Origin: Rhodococcus qingshengii
Lineage (GTDB): Bacteria > Actinomycetota > Actinomycetes > Mycobacteriales > Mycobacteriaceae
Direction: 5' to 3'
Length of the DNA: 64,000 nt
NCBI RefSeq assembly: GCF_021025955.1
Contig: NZ_JAJNCL010000009.1
Coordinates: 210,068 to 274,067, forward strand
Part shown: positions 45,432 through 56,735 of the stretch, one piece after another
Position numbering within the stretch: the first letter of the stretch is position 1
Layout of the letters: each line of letters opens with the position of its first letter
Notes under the pieces: generated by a model
What the model saw: only the letters and a program-made list of their open reading frames with translations
Told to the model about the DNA's origin: nothing
Databases searched by the model: none
Position numbers and translations under genes: made by a program

Positions 45432-45445
45432 GACGATCTGCTGGA

Positions 45446-47704
<2,259 letters not shown>

Positions 47705-48166
47705 TCACGGGTGTGATCGCAAACTCTGAGTTGTCGAACAGTCGGCACACAGGCCCCAATAAATGACCTCGGCTTCGTCGAGCACGAAGCCGTTGTGCGC
47801 CGACGGCGTCAAACACGGCGCTTCGCCTACGGCACAGTCGACGTCCTCGACGACGCCACACGACCTGCAGACCACGTGATGGTGGTTGTCACCGACGCGA
47901 GACTCGTACAGCACCACCGATCCGGATGGTTGTATCCGCCGTATCAATCCGGCGTCGGTGAGAGCGTGCAACACGTCGTAGACCGCCTGCCGTGAGACCG
48001 CCGGCAGAACTGCCCGCACAGCATCGAAAATCATCTCGGTGGCTGCATGTGGGCGTGCATGCACAACCTCGAGCACCGTGACTCTGGGACGAGTCACGCG
48101 AAGCTCAGCGTTACGCAGTCGGGCTGCATAATCCGGCGTCGAAGGCACCTTTCCACTATTGCGCAA
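47705..48166 (-). CDS. furA: Fur family regulator FurA
   Basis: A 153-residue metalloregulator. The N-terminal winged helix contains LRVTRPRVTVLEVVHARPHA and SRQAVYDVLHALTDAGLIRR; the metal motif HHHVVCRSCGVVEDVD and the final CADC give the zinc site. It sits directly before katG, and FurA of this arrangement represses itself and katG. A weak AT-rich stretch (near 48150-48165) is a possible operator. Confidence 0.95.
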   Translation of the reverse strand: MRNSGKVPSTPDYAARLRNAELRVTRPRVTVLEVVHARPHAATEMIFDAVRAVLPAVSRQAVYDVLHALTDAGLIRRIQPSGSVVLYESRVGDNHHHVVCRSCGVVEDVDCAVGEAPCLTPSAHNGFVLDEAEVIYWGLCADCSTTQSLRSHP

Positions 48167-48264
48167 TCTTCTGGACTGAACCCAGACTTTCGCGAAAATC
48201 CTCGCCTACACGGATTTACCGACCGATTCGTCTGTGCTCCGAACAGGACGAACGGGCCTGGGAA

Positions 48265-48597
48265 TCATGGGAGATGAATTGGGGGTAAGTCTTGTTGTGC
48301 CAGTCGCAGTTCAGCGGCCGCGATGACACCAGGGAAGTAGTAGTGCCCCTCCGGCGACTGAACAAGAGATGCAGCGTCGATACCGTGGACTTCCCATACG
48401 TCAACCGGGCCGCCGGTGTTGTTCATTCTGACAAACCAGTCCCGTTCGCCCTCGTCGCCGGTGAGGAAGCATCCCTCCTGCTCTGCTCGTAGACTTCCTG
48501 CTATCCCGCGAGCTGCGCCCATTCGGCGCCAGTCCAATCCGTACCGCTGGATCGACGCACGGTTCAAGACGGAGGTGACGTGGTAGCGGTTCGACAT
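48265..48597 (-). CDS. Unknown conserved-looking protein of 110 residues
   Basis: A 110-residue protein beginning MSNRYHVTSVLNRASIQRYG. Middle: MGAARGIAGSLRAEQEGCFL; end: HYYFPGVIAAAELRLAQQDL. I recall similar uncharacterised proteins with NNTGGPVDVWEV and SPEGHYYFPG in actinobacteria, but no function. The layout (N-terminal YHVTSVLNRASI, with Arg and His) loosely resembles ADP-ribosyltransferase- or Tpt1-like small folds, which is only a suggestion. The longer frame to 48855 is not protein-like. Confidence 0.7.
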   Translation of the reverse strand: MSNRYHVTSVLNRASIQRYGLDWRRMGAARGIAGSLRAEQEGCFLTGDEGERDWFVRMNNTGGPVDVWEVHGIDAASLVQSPEGHYYFPGVIAAAELRLAQQDLPPIHLP

Positions 48598-48670
48598 CGT
48601 CAAAAAGGTAACAATCTTCCGTTTGTTCCAACAACCGTGAAGGGAGAATCCGCCGAGGTCAGGAGTGATC

Positions 48671-48979
48671 GTGCCCAAATTGGAGATCAAGAGGAAGTCA
48701 GAACTCTCGCGGCAGGAAGTCGCCGACCGACTCATCGCCCTCGGCCAAGCACTCGCCAGTGGATCGGAAGTGGAACTGGGATCGGGCGGGGACTCGATCG
48801 AAATCAGTGTTCCGGAACAGGTTCGGTGGGAACTCGAGATCGAAGTCGACGGCAATGAAGTCGAGATAGAAATCGAGATCCACTGGCGCGACGACCCTCA
48901 GGAAGAATCGGAAGAGAAGTCTCCGCCTCTTGCCAAAGCAGTTCGTCGCAGCCGACCACGCAAGAGCACTGCCAAGTAG
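48671..48979 (+). CDS. Amphi-Trp domain protein
   Basis: A 102-residue protein with a helix LSRQEVADRLIALGQALASG and an alternating strand pair VRWELEIEVDGNEVEIEIE ending in IHW, which is the amphi-Trp pattern. The C-terminus is basic (RRSRPRKSTAK). GTG 48671 is preferred to GTG 48665 because an AGGAG lies about 5 bases upstream of it. Function unknown; these small proteins are found in many bacteria and archaea. Confidence 0.78.
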   Translation: MPKLEIKRKSELSRQEVADRLIALGQALASGSEVELGSGGDSIEISVPEQVRWELEIEVDGNEVEIEIEIHWRDDPQEESEEKSPPLAKAVRRSRPRKSTAK

Positions 48980-49007
48980 GCCGAACTCGAACACGGTTGT
49001 CGGGCAA

Positions 49008-51302
49008 TTAAGGAGACGCCGACACCTCGAGAGACACTACGCGCAGCAGAGCTCGGAGATCCCTTTCGATTCGTCGAAACAGTTGGTAGACAACGATGAA
49101 TCCGGCGATCCCGCCCAAACACAGCGCACGGACGGTTGCGTTGAGTTCCTCACCGGCACCAGAACCGACAAAACTGAGCCCCGCGATTCCCACCAGGGGA
49201 ACCGACGCCGCCACCGCGAGGTACCTCGTGCTGCTCCGACCCAGTGAACGTATATCGCGGCCGTCGTCGCTTCGTAACTCGCCGTGTGACAACAAGATCG
49301 GATACAGACATCGAACCGAGTAGTAGGTCAGGATGAAGAACGGATAGGCGACTGCGACGGCTCCGCACACGGCCAGCGACGACATCAGGTGCACGTAGGC
49401 TCGCTGCGGAATACCGCCGGCCGCAATCTGCAACGCAACTGGATATGCGATACCGGCCAGGACCCACAGACCGAAAGCGATCACCACTGCGCGGTGTCCG
49501 ACGTTCAGCGTCGCGGTACGCGCCTTGTTCAAGACCTCCGCGCTGTACGTCTGACCGTTACGCAGTCCGTGAGGCACGGTGAGCGCGAGCCGACACCAAT
49601 ACAGGATCGCTGCGGCGCCGAGAGAGAACGCGGCCACCCCGATGACCAGATGAACCTGCTCGAGATGCTGCTGAGCCTGCGGCGAGAGCCCAGAGATAAT
49701 CAACATCTTGTTGTAGTAGTAGTTGTAGCCCGCCGCAAGGAGATTCGGAATTCCGATCGCGGCCAGCAGAATCGGCAGTGCCCATTTCCACAACGTCGAA
49801 CGCGGGCTCCCTTCCGGTGGGTCCACCAGATTGCGGGCAGACCGGTCCAGACACAGAGCGAACTGACGGGCCAGCTTTCGGCCGCCAGACCACCTTCCGT
49901 CTCTCTCCGGCGCGAGAGACTTCACCAGAACTCGACGCAACGCCGGCGGACAGTCGTCCGGCAACCGGGCCTCGGCCGCGGGATCCACTCCGCGCCGGCG
50001 GGCCTCGAGCGCCTTCTTGGGCGATGGTGGGTTCTCCCCCGTTCCGTCGTCTGTGAAAGGCCTACTCCCGGTGAGGAGTTCCCAGAGCATCACGCCCAGC
50101 GCATAGATGTCGCTGCGGGTGTCGAGGGTGCCAGGCACCCCGACGGCACAGGCCTCCAACTGCTCCGGAGACATGTAGGCAAGCGAGCCTCCGACAAAAC
50201 AAGCAGCGTCCTCGGTCGAGACCTCCTCGCTCGAGCTGACATTGAAGTCGGCGAGTTTGGGGATGCCTTCGACACTGAGCAGTACGTTCGCCGGCTTGAT
50301 GTCCCGATGCAGAACGCCGTGTTCACGTGCGTACTCCAGGGCGTCGGCCAGTCTCATTCCCATCCAGGCCACGGTCTCCGGCCACGACATCGCAGCGATC
50401 TCGCTCCGCAAGCTCGTCTCGCTCGGCTTCATCTCGCCCTTCTTCGCCAGAGTTTGATCGATGGCGTCGAGAAGAAGTTGTCCGGACCGCTGCGCCTGCG
50501 GTATCACACGCACAAGTTTGACCACGTCGAGCAGAGTCCCACCTGGCATGTACTCCATGAACAGGACTCGCAGTGCGCGTTCCTCGAGCAGTCGCTGATC
50601 GAAGACGCGGACGATGTTGGGATGGTCGAGCTGGGCGAGGGTCTGCGGCTCGACTCCGACGTTGCGTGAGATCTTCAACGCAACCCACCGCTGCATCGAC
50701 AGTTGTCGGGCGAGGAACACTCGGGCAAATGCGCCGTGCCCGAGTTCCAATACGAGTTCGAAATCGTCCAGGTGCTGCCCGATTTCGAACTCGTCGAAAC
50801 CCGAGAGACCCAACATCATGACCTCTTCGCGACCGGCCATCGAATCGCGGTCGAACATCTGCTCGAAACTCTCTGCCTGCAAAGGGAACTCGGTGACGTA
50901 CTCGGCCGCCACGACGTCCTCGCCGCTCTGCTTCCGTAGCCGGAACTCCTCGTACAGCAGCTCGGCCGGTAGTGGTTCTTCGAGTAATTCCGGATACTCG
51001 GCGCAATATTCGGTGAGCCGCTTCAGGCGATCACTTTTCAGCCAGCGGTACTCCATGTCGATTCCGACCAGTTCGATCAGCGCGGCCCGGCGAATCTTGG
51101 CTGGATCGGGCAGATAGTCGCTCAGCTCGGACGGGGTTCCCGCCTCCCAGTCTCCGACCAGGCGCCCGAGCCCGTCGGCACCGTTGCGCCCGTCATGCCC
51201 CACTGGCAGTGTGGACGGGCGCAACTCGGTAACGGTGCCCCGTTCGGTCAGGGGCCCGCTCGCGACTGTCGCGTCACTGGCCTGCGCACCACGTTCATTC
51301 AT
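49008..51302 (-). CDS. Membrane Ser/Thr protein kinase with six C-terminal helices
   Basis: A 764-residue kinase. The N-terminal 170 residues are an acidic unknown region. The kinase core has the Gly loop LGHGAFARVFLAR, VALKI lysine, the HRDIKPANVLL catalytic loop, and SPEQ; the DFG motif is DFN. After the kinase there are six membrane helices (from WALPILLAAIGIPNLLAAGY to LGGIAGFIVVYQLF), unlike typical PknB with one helix and an external sensor. Catalytic Asp and Lys are intact, so it is probably active. It ends near the amphi-Trp gene (29 bases). Confidence 0.9.
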   Translation of the reverse strand: MNERGAQASDATVASGPLTERGTVTELRPSTLPVGHDGRNGADGLGRLVGDWEAGTPSELSDYLPDPAKIRRAALIELVGIDMEYRWLKSDRLKRLTEYCAEYPELLEEPLPAELLYEEFRLRKQSGEDVVAAEYVTEFPLQAESFEQMFDRDSMAGREEVMMLGLSGFDEFEIGQHLDDFELVLELGHGAFARVFLARQLSMQRWVALKISRNVGVEPQTLAQLDHPNIVRVFDQRLLEERALRVLFMEYMPGGTLLDVVKLVRVIPQAQRSGQLLLDAIDQTLAKKGEMKPSETSLRSEIAAMSWPETVAWMGMRLADALEYAREHGVLHRDIKPANVLLSVEGIPKLADFNVSSSEEVSTEDAACFVGGSLAYMSPEQLEACAVGVPGTLDTRSDIYALGVMLWELLTGSRPFTDDGTGENPPSPKKALEARRRGVDPAAEARLPDDCPPALRRVLVKSLAPERDGRWSGGRKLARQFALCLDRSARNLVDPPEGSPRSTLWKWALPILLAAIGIPNLLAAGYNYYYNKMLIISGLSPQAQQHLEQVHLVIGVAAFSLGAAAILYWCRLALTVPHGLRNGQTYSAEVLNKARTATLNVGHRAVVIAFGLWVLAGIAYPVALQIAAGGIPQRAYVHLMSSLAVCGAVAVAYPFFILTYYSVRCLYPILLSHGELRSDDGRDIRSLGRSSTRYLAVAASVPLVGIAGLSFVGSGAGEELNATVRALCLGGIAGFIVVYQLFRRIERDLRALLRVVSLEVSASP

Positions 51303-51388
51303 GACACTTCTGCTCCGCACCTCGAGCACGATGAATCGAGGTGACTCACTTCAGCGTAACCCCGGTAGTACCCCAGACCCCAGCGAAT

Positions 51389-52798
51389 CTATTCGGGGTG
51401 AACGGGCAGCTTCGCGCCGATGCGGACAAGGTCTTCGCGATCTTTGATCTTGACGCGATCACGCCCGTGCCCCGCACCGAGGTCACGTTCGGCGGCATCG
51501 ATGCGAAGCCATCCGTCCCAATCGACGGGCAGCAATTTTCCGGCCGCGAGTAATGCAGCGATCCGGCTGCGGTCCGATCGACGTTCGACATTCGAATCCA
51601 GCTGCCGCAGCATAGTTTCGACGGTTTGGCGAGCATCGGGACGCGCCGCACCGATCAGCCCGACGGCACCTCGCTTCATCCATCCGGTCACGAACAGGCC
51701 GGTGATGGGAAGACCGCTCTCGTCGACCACCGCACCGCTCTGGTGCGGAACCGTGCCGCGTCCGTGATCGAATGGCACCCCGGCAAGCGGAGTGCCGCGA
51801 AATCCGATTGCCCGGTACACAGCTTGAACCGGATAGTCGGTACAGGCCCCCGAAGAGGTGACGTGACCGTAGCCGTCAGGATCTGTGCGCTCGACGCGCA
51901 GTGCTTCGACTTTCCCGTTACCGAGAATCTCCACCGGCTGTCGGTAAAAGTGCAGGTGAACCCGGCGCTGGGCGATTCGGTCGGCAGAAGCAGCGCCCGC
52001 GAAAGTGCGGAGCGTCTCGACAGCCAGTCGGGTATGCACCAACTGTTTGGTCACTCGCTCGATATCCCGATCCGGTGCGACATCGGCAGCGTCGACGACA
52101 ACATCGACACCGGGCAGTTCACCGAGAGCGCGCAACTCGTTCGGGGAGAATCGAGCGTCGGCGGGTCCGCGCCGGACGAAGATGTGCACCTCTCGAACGA
52201 AGCTTTCGGCGATACCTTTCTGAACTTCGGCGGATACGTCCGTGGACTGTAGCGATTGAGCCTCGGAGAGGAGCATGCGCGCGACGTCGAGTGCGACGTT
52301 GCCACCCCCGATCACGGCGACCGATTCGGCGTTCAGCGGCCACCGCGGCGAACTGTCCGGGTGATCGTTGTACCAACCGACAAGATCGGCGCCACCGAAA
52401 GAGCCTGGAAGGTCGACGCCGGGAATGTCGAGTGGCACATCCCTTGGCGCGCCGGTTGCAATGATCACGGCGTCGTAGGAAGAAACTAGAGCCTCGACGG
52501 AAATGTCCTTTCCGATCTCTACGTTGCAGAACAGCCGGAAGACACTGGCGCCCAGCGCGGTGTGCAGAGAATGGACGAACTTCTCGGACTCGGGGTGCCC
52601 TGGCGCGAGACCGTAACGCACCAGTCCGTACGGCGTGGGTAGACGCTCGAACACGTCTGTCTTGGTGCCGGGCGCCAGTTCAGCGAGAGCGCTCGCAGCG
52701 TGGATTCCCGCCGGCCCCGCTCCGACGACCGCAACACTGCGCGGAGGTGAGAAAACCGGGGGCGACGCAAGCGGGGATATCGCTCTCACACTGATCAT
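51389..52798 (-). CDS. fprA: Ferredoxin/adrenodoxin-type NADP reductase
   Basis: A 469-residue FAD enzyme. The FAD motif is VAVVGAGPAGIHAASALAEL (about 23-42), followed by PTPYGLVRYGLAPGH; the NADP motif is VAVIGGGNVALDVARMLL. This is the adrenodoxin-reductase/FprA group that passes electrons from NADPH to ferredoxins, for example for cytochrome P450s. It follows nagB on the same strand after about 80 bases, with a repeated element between them. Confidence 0.88.
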   Translation of the reverse strand: MISVRAISPLASPPVFSPPRSVAVVGAGPAGIHAASALAELAPGTKTDVFERLPTPYGLVRYGLAPGHPESEKFVHSLHTALGASVFRLFCNVEIGKDISVEALVSSYDAVIIATGAPRDVPLDIPGVDLPGSFGGADLVGWYNDHPDSSPRWPLNAESVAVIGGGNVALDVARMLLSEAQSLQSTDVSAEVQKGIAESFVREVHIFVRRGPADARFSPNELRALGELPGVDVVVDAADVAPDRDIERVTKQLVHTRLAVETLRTFAGAASADRIAQRRVHLHFYRQPVEILGNGKVEALRVERTDPDGYGHVTSSGACTDYPVQAVYRAIGFRGTPLAGVPFDHGRGTVPHQSGAVVDESGLPITGLFVTGWMKRGAVGLIGAARPDARQTVETMLRQLDSNVERRSDRSRIAALLAAGKLLPVDWDGWLRIDAAERDLGAGHGRDRVKIKDREDLVRIGAKLPVHPE

Positions 52799-52839
52799 GC
52801 ACCGAGGCTAGGAGCTCAACTGCGCTAGAGATCAAGTCC

Positions 52840-52884
52840 CCCGCTTTTCAGTAGCCCGCTTTTCAGTAGCCCGCTTTTCAGTAG
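52840..52884. repeat. Tandem repeat, three copies of a 15-bp unit at the nagB stop
   Basis: CCCGCTTTTCAGTAG occurs three times in direct tandem (52840-52854, 52855-52869, 52870-52884). The nagB stop codon (TGA, complement of 52878-52880) lies inside the last copy, and each unit contains the same TGA in that frame. Slippage here would not change the protein. It is the kind of marker that varies among strains. Confidence 0.9.
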
Positions 52885-53657
52885 CTCTGCTCAGCAGGCT
52901 TGTGCTCGGTTGTGTAGCGGTAGAACTCCGCGAGTTCGAGTTCACCGGCAGCTGCCTCGTCGACGATGACGGTCACGTGTGGGTGCAGCTGAAGCACTGA
53001 CGCCGGGCAGAACGCCGAGACCGGACCTTCGACCGCCGCCCGGACCGCGGGCGCTTTGCGTGCGCCATCCGCGATCAGGACGAGATGCCGTGCATCACTG
53101 ATGGTTCCGAGTCCTTGCGTGATCACATGATGCGGCACGTCGGCCGGATCCGCGAAGAACCGTGCATTGTCGGCGCGAGTCCTCTCGGTCAAGGTCTTCA
53201 CTCGGGTGCGCGAGGCGAGCGAGGAGGAGGGCTCGTTGAAACCGATGTGCCCGTTGAGGCCGATTCCGAGGATCTGCACGTCGATGGGACCGTTTTCGGC
53301 AATGGCTGCGTCGTAGCGCCGGGCGGCTTCACTGGGATCCGCGGCTCCGCCGTCGGGGCTGAACACTCGCGCATTGTCGATGTCGAGGTGATCCACGAGT
53401 TCTGTGCGGATGGTGTGCGCGTAGGACTGTGGCTGATCGGACGTGAGACCTACGTACTCGTCGAGAAGATACGCGCTCACGGCCGCGAACGACACTCCCG
53501 ATTCTCGATGCCGCCTGATCAGCTCTCGATACGTTTGCAGCGGTGACGATCCGGTCGCGAGGCCGAGCATCCGCGCTCCGTTTTCGATGGCGGCGCAAAC
53601 GATATCGGCAGCGATTCGCCCGCCGTCTTCCGGACTGGGAACTATGACGATTTCCAT
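52878..53657 (-). CDS. nagB: Glucosamine-6-phosphate deaminase
   Basis: A 259-residue enzyme that converts GlcN-6-P to fructose-6-P and ammonia. Motifs: [16 protein letters not shown], the LLDEYVGL acidic site, and [13 protein letters not shown] with the catalytic histidine. Its ATG directly adjoins the stop of murQ (53658), so it belongs to the MurNAc operon. A NagA deacetylase, needed to provide GlcN-6-P, is not in the window. Confidence 0.95.
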   Translation of the reverse strand: MEIVIVPSPEDGGRIAADIVCAAIENGARMLGLATGSSPLQTYRELIRRHRESGVSFAAVSAYLLDEYVGLTSDQPQSYAHTIRTELVDHLDIDNARVFSPDGGAADPSEAARRYDAAIAENGPIDVQILGIGLNGHIGFNEPSSSLASRTRVKTLTERTRADNARFFADPADVPHHVITQGLGTISDARHLVLIADGARKAPAVRAAVEGPVSAFCPASVLQLHPHVTVIVDEAAAGELELAEFYRYTTEHKPAEQSY

Positions 53658-54575
53658 TCAGACTTCCTCACTGCTCTTGCCTGCTCCGACGATGGCCTCG
53701 CGTACGGAACCCGAAGCGCGGTCCAACAGTTCGGTTGCTTCGGCGAAGTCGCATTCGGCCAACAACATGACGACCGCTGCCTTCACATGACCATCGGCAT
53801 TGTCGATGGTCGCCGCAGCGATCTCGGTATCGACTCCGGTGGCTGCCGCGACGATCCGGTTCGCACGATCGACAAGTTTGGCATTGGTCGGCCGAAGATC
53901 GACCATCAGATTGTGGAATGCCTTCCCGGAGCGAACCATACTGGCCGTGGAGAGCATGTTGCACACCATCTTCTGCGCAGTTCCGGCCTTGAGCCTCGTC
54001 GATCCGGTGAGGATTTCGGGGCCGGTCTCCACTTCGATGGCCACGCCGGCATGAGAACTCATTGCCGCGTTCCGGTTGCACGAGACTGCCACTGTTGCAG
54101 CGCCGAGTTCGCGGGCGTGATCCAGTCCCCCGATGACGTAGGGGGTACGACCGCTGGCCGCCAGACCCACCACGACGTCCGTGGCGTTCAACGAGATTGC
54201 GTCGAGATCGACCCCAGCCGCTCGCGGATCGTCTTCTGCCCCCTCGACGGCGTTCAGAAACGCTCCCGGGCCACCGGCGATGATGCCGATCACCTCGCCC
54301 GGATCTGTACCGAACGTCGGAGGGCATTCCACTGCGTCGAGAACTCCCAGACGCCCACTTGTCCCCGCTCCCAGGTAGATCAGTCGACCACCTTGTGCCC
54401 GAGCGGCGACGATCAAGTCGACTGCGGCTTCGATGGCGGGTAACACCGCCGCGACCGCGTCGGCCACGATTGCGTCCTGCTGATTCATCACCGTCAGCAG
54501 ACCCGACACCGACATGACGTCGAGATCGCGGGTGAGAGGGTTGGGTCGCTCGGTGGAGAGCATTTCCAATTGCAT
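53658..54575 (-). CDS. murQ: N-acetylmuramic acid 6-phosphate etherase
   Basis: A 305-residue SIS-domain lyase that removes D-lactate from MurNAc-6-P to give GlcNAc-6-P. The family signatures are GAGTSGRLGVLDAVECPPTF and the second acidic motif near GGPGAFLNAVEGAED; the end has the helical ATG-V-DTEIAAATIDNAD part. ATG 54575 was chosen because AGGAGG precedes it. Directly followed by nagB and preceded by the RpiR-type regulator. Confidence 0.95.
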   Translation of the reverse strand: MQLEMLSTERPNPLTRDLDVMSVSGLLTVMNQQDAIVADAVAAVLPAIEAAVDLIVAARAQGGRLIYLGAGTSGRLGVLDAVECPPTFGTDPGEVIGIIAGGPGAFLNAVEGAEDDPRAAGVDLDAISLNATDVVVGLAASGRTPYVIGGLDHARELGAATVAVSCNRNAAMSSHAGVAIEVETGPEILTGSTRLKAGTAQKMVCNMLSTASMVRSGKAFHNLMVDLRPTNAKLVDRANRIVAAATGVDTEIAAATIDNADGHVKAAVVMLLAECDFAEATELLDRASGSVREAIVGAGKSSEEV

Positions 54576-54620
54576 TGTGACGAGTCCTCCTAGATCAAAT
54601 CTCACAGTGACGACTCCTCG

Positions 54621-55496
54621 TCAGTGCCGCTTCGAAGCGATGGCGTCATGGCTTCGTTGTAGAGCAGAGAGTGCGCTGGGCAGCGAATGCGCCACCATTG
54701 CGAAAATTGTGTCGACTACCAACAGCTGACCGGTGCGGCTTGCCATCGCAGCCGATCGGAAACCGAATTCTCTACCGGCAGTGAGTAGAACGTGGTGTGA
54801 CTGCACGGCGAGCGTCGATCGTCCCCCACCGGTGATCGCAGCCGTCGACGCCCCGGTACGACGGGCAAGGGCAAGTGGTTCCACGACATCCGAAGTCTCA
54901 CCCGAATGTGAGATCCCCACTGCGATGTCGTCCGGTCCGAGCAAGCTGGCGCTGACCATGGCCGCGTCTCGGTCGAGATGAACCCGGCAGTTGACGTCGA
55001 TGCGAGAGAGCTTCAACGTGAGGTCTTGCGCGACGATGCCTGACGCGCCGATGCCGTACACCTCGACCCGGCGGGCGGATCGAATGCGGGAAACAACTTC
55101 TTCGAGCGCAGCAGGATCGGTCAATTGCGCCGTGCCCTTGAGTTGTTCGGATTCGAACTCGGCGAGCTTGGCCATCACCTCGCCGGCCGAGTCGGCAGCA
55201 ACGATGTCCACACCGAGCGGGATCGTGTCCCCGGCGCCGGACCCGCTGATGGCCGCCAGCGCGAGACGAAGCTGTGGATAGCCCTCGAAGCCGAGCCTTT
55301 TGGCTGTGCGGACCACTGTTGCCGTGCTTGTCGACGCTCGCTCGGCGAGATCGTTGACCGTCAGGGTGGAGGCCAGACTGGGGTAGGCTTCGATGATTTC
55401 GGCGATCCGCAGCTCGGCAGGCGACAGACTACTCAGTGATGCACGAATACGAGCAAGCAGGTCGACGGACGCCGGAGCACTCCGGTCCAAAGTCAT
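54621..55496 (-). CDS. RpiR family regulator (MurR-like)
   Basis: A 291-residue regulator with an N-terminal RpiR helix-turn-helix (LSPAELRIAEIIEAYPSLAS, VNDLAERASTSTATVVRTAK) and a C-terminal SIS sugar-phosphate domain (VEVYGIGASGIVAQDLTLKL, DIAVGISHSGETSDVV). Its start overlaps the anmK stop by 4 bases. Its position between anmK and murQ makes it the likely sensor of MurNAc-6-P, as MurR is in E. coli. Confidence 0.9.
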   Translation of the reverse strand: MTLDRSAPASVDLLARIRASLSSLSPAELRIAEIIEAYPSLASTLTVNDLAERASTSTATVVRTAKRLGFEGYPQLRLALAAISGSGAGDTIPLGVDIVAADSAGEVMAKLAEFESEQLKGTAQLTDPAALEEVVSRIRSARRVEVYGIGASGIVAQDLTLKLSRIDVNCRVHLDRDAAMVSASLLGPDDIAVGISHSGETSDVVEPLALARRTGASTAAITGGGRSTLAVQSHHVLLTAGREFGFRSAAMASRTGQLLVVDTIFAMVAHSLPSALSALQRSHDAIASKRH

Positions 55497-56689
55497 AACG
55501 CCTCGATTCGCATCGTTTTCGGAGCTGACGGCACCGATGTGATTCTAGGCAGCCCACGGCTTCCTGGCGTCAGAGATCCGAGCACACTGGCGTGACGTGC
55601 ACCGGTGCACGAAGCAATGCTTCCGGGCAATCCGTGTGCGGTGAGGAAGCCGAGAACCGCGAAAGCCAATGCTTCCTTGATGTCGGAGGTGACGCCGAGT
55701 TCGTCCGAAGAGACAAGCGCGATGTCGCCCAGTTCGTCACGGAGCATCGCCATCAACGTCGGGTTCTTGGTACCACCGCCTGACACCACCACTTCGGTGG
55801 CTGCCAGTCCTCTGACGGAATCGGCGACGGTCCGGGCGGTCAGTGCAGTCAGTGTCGCGACGATGTCGGCCAGAGACAAGGATTCGTAGCCCCGCAGAGC
55901 AGCGAGTAGATAGTCCCGATGGAACAATTCCTTGCCCGTGCTCTTGGGAGCGGGCTGCGCGTAATACGGTTCGCTCAGTAGTTGTGCGAGCAGATCGACG
56001 TTCGGTGTGCCGGCTGCGCCCAGAGCCCCACCGAGATCGAACCATTGCTCCCCCGCCGTGAATTCGCTTACCGCAGCGTCGATCAACGCATTTGCCGGGC
56101 CGGTGTCGAAGGCAATCGGTACTGCGGCACCATCTGCCGTCGATGTCGGGACGCCTCCCGGAGCAGTGACGTTCGCGATGCCACCCAGATTGAGCGCGAC
56201 GGAACCCGAAGTTCTTCCGTTGAGCCACAATACGTCGAACGCGCTGACCAATGGTGCACCCTGACCACCCGTCGCCACGTCGCGAGAGCGCAGGTCCGAC
56301 ACGACGGTGCATCCGGTCTTCTCGGCTATCCAGGCCGGCTGCCCGAGTTGGAGAGTGCCCTTTACTTGCGCGCCTTCGACCCAGTGGAACATCGTCTGCC
56401 CATGTGAGGAGATCAATTCCGCGCTGCCGCCGCACAGTTCCGCGTTCGCCCGCGCAGCCACGGCCGCGAATGCCTGCCCGATCTCGGTGTCGAGTTGGCA
56501 GATCTGACCGACAGTGGTGGACGCAGGCGGTACCGCAGCAGCCACGGCTGCCCGCAACTCACCGGAATATGGTTCGCTGACCATCCCCAGTGGGGTCAGC
56601 ACAAGAGTGTCCCCATCGATCCGGATATCTGCTGCGGCAGCGTCGATAGCGTCGTACGAAGTACCGGACATCAGACCGATGACTCTCAT
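55493..56689 (-). CDS. anmK: Anhydro-N-acetylmuramic acid kinase
   Basis: A 398-residue kinase that cleaves the 1,6-anhydro ring of anhydro-MurNAc while phosphorylating it to MurNAc-6-P. The N-terminal VIGLMSGTSYDAIDAA motif binds phosphate, and VALNLGGIANVTAPGG and AFDTGPANALIDA are family hallmarks; VVSGGGTKNPTLM is near the C-terminus. ATG 56689 follows an AAGGGA site; the longer frame to 56764 is not used. It is the second gene of the operon, after the transporter. Confidence 0.95.
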   Translation of the reverse strand: MRVIGLMSGTSYDAIDAAAADIRIDGDTLVLTPLGMVSEPYSGELRAAVAAAVPPASTTVGQICQLDTEIGQAFAAVAARANAELCGGSAELISSHGQTMFHWVEGAQVKGTLQLGQPAWIAEKTGCTVVSDLRSRDVATGGQGAPLVSAFDVLWLNGRTSGSVALNLGGIANVTAPGGVPTSTADGAAVPIAFDTGPANALIDAAVSEFTAGEQWFDLGGALGAAGTPNVDLLAQLLSEPYYAQPAPKSTGKELFHRDYLLAALRGYESLSLADIVATLTALTARTVADSVRGLAATEVVVSGGGTKNPTLMAMLRDELGDIALVSSDELGVTSDIKEALAFAVLGFLTAHGLPGSIASCTGARHASVLGSLTPGSRGLPRITSVPSAPKTMRIEAL

Positions 56690-56735
56690 GAAATATCCCT
56701 TACTCGGATCGTTTCGGCATTCGGAAAAGCTGCGG

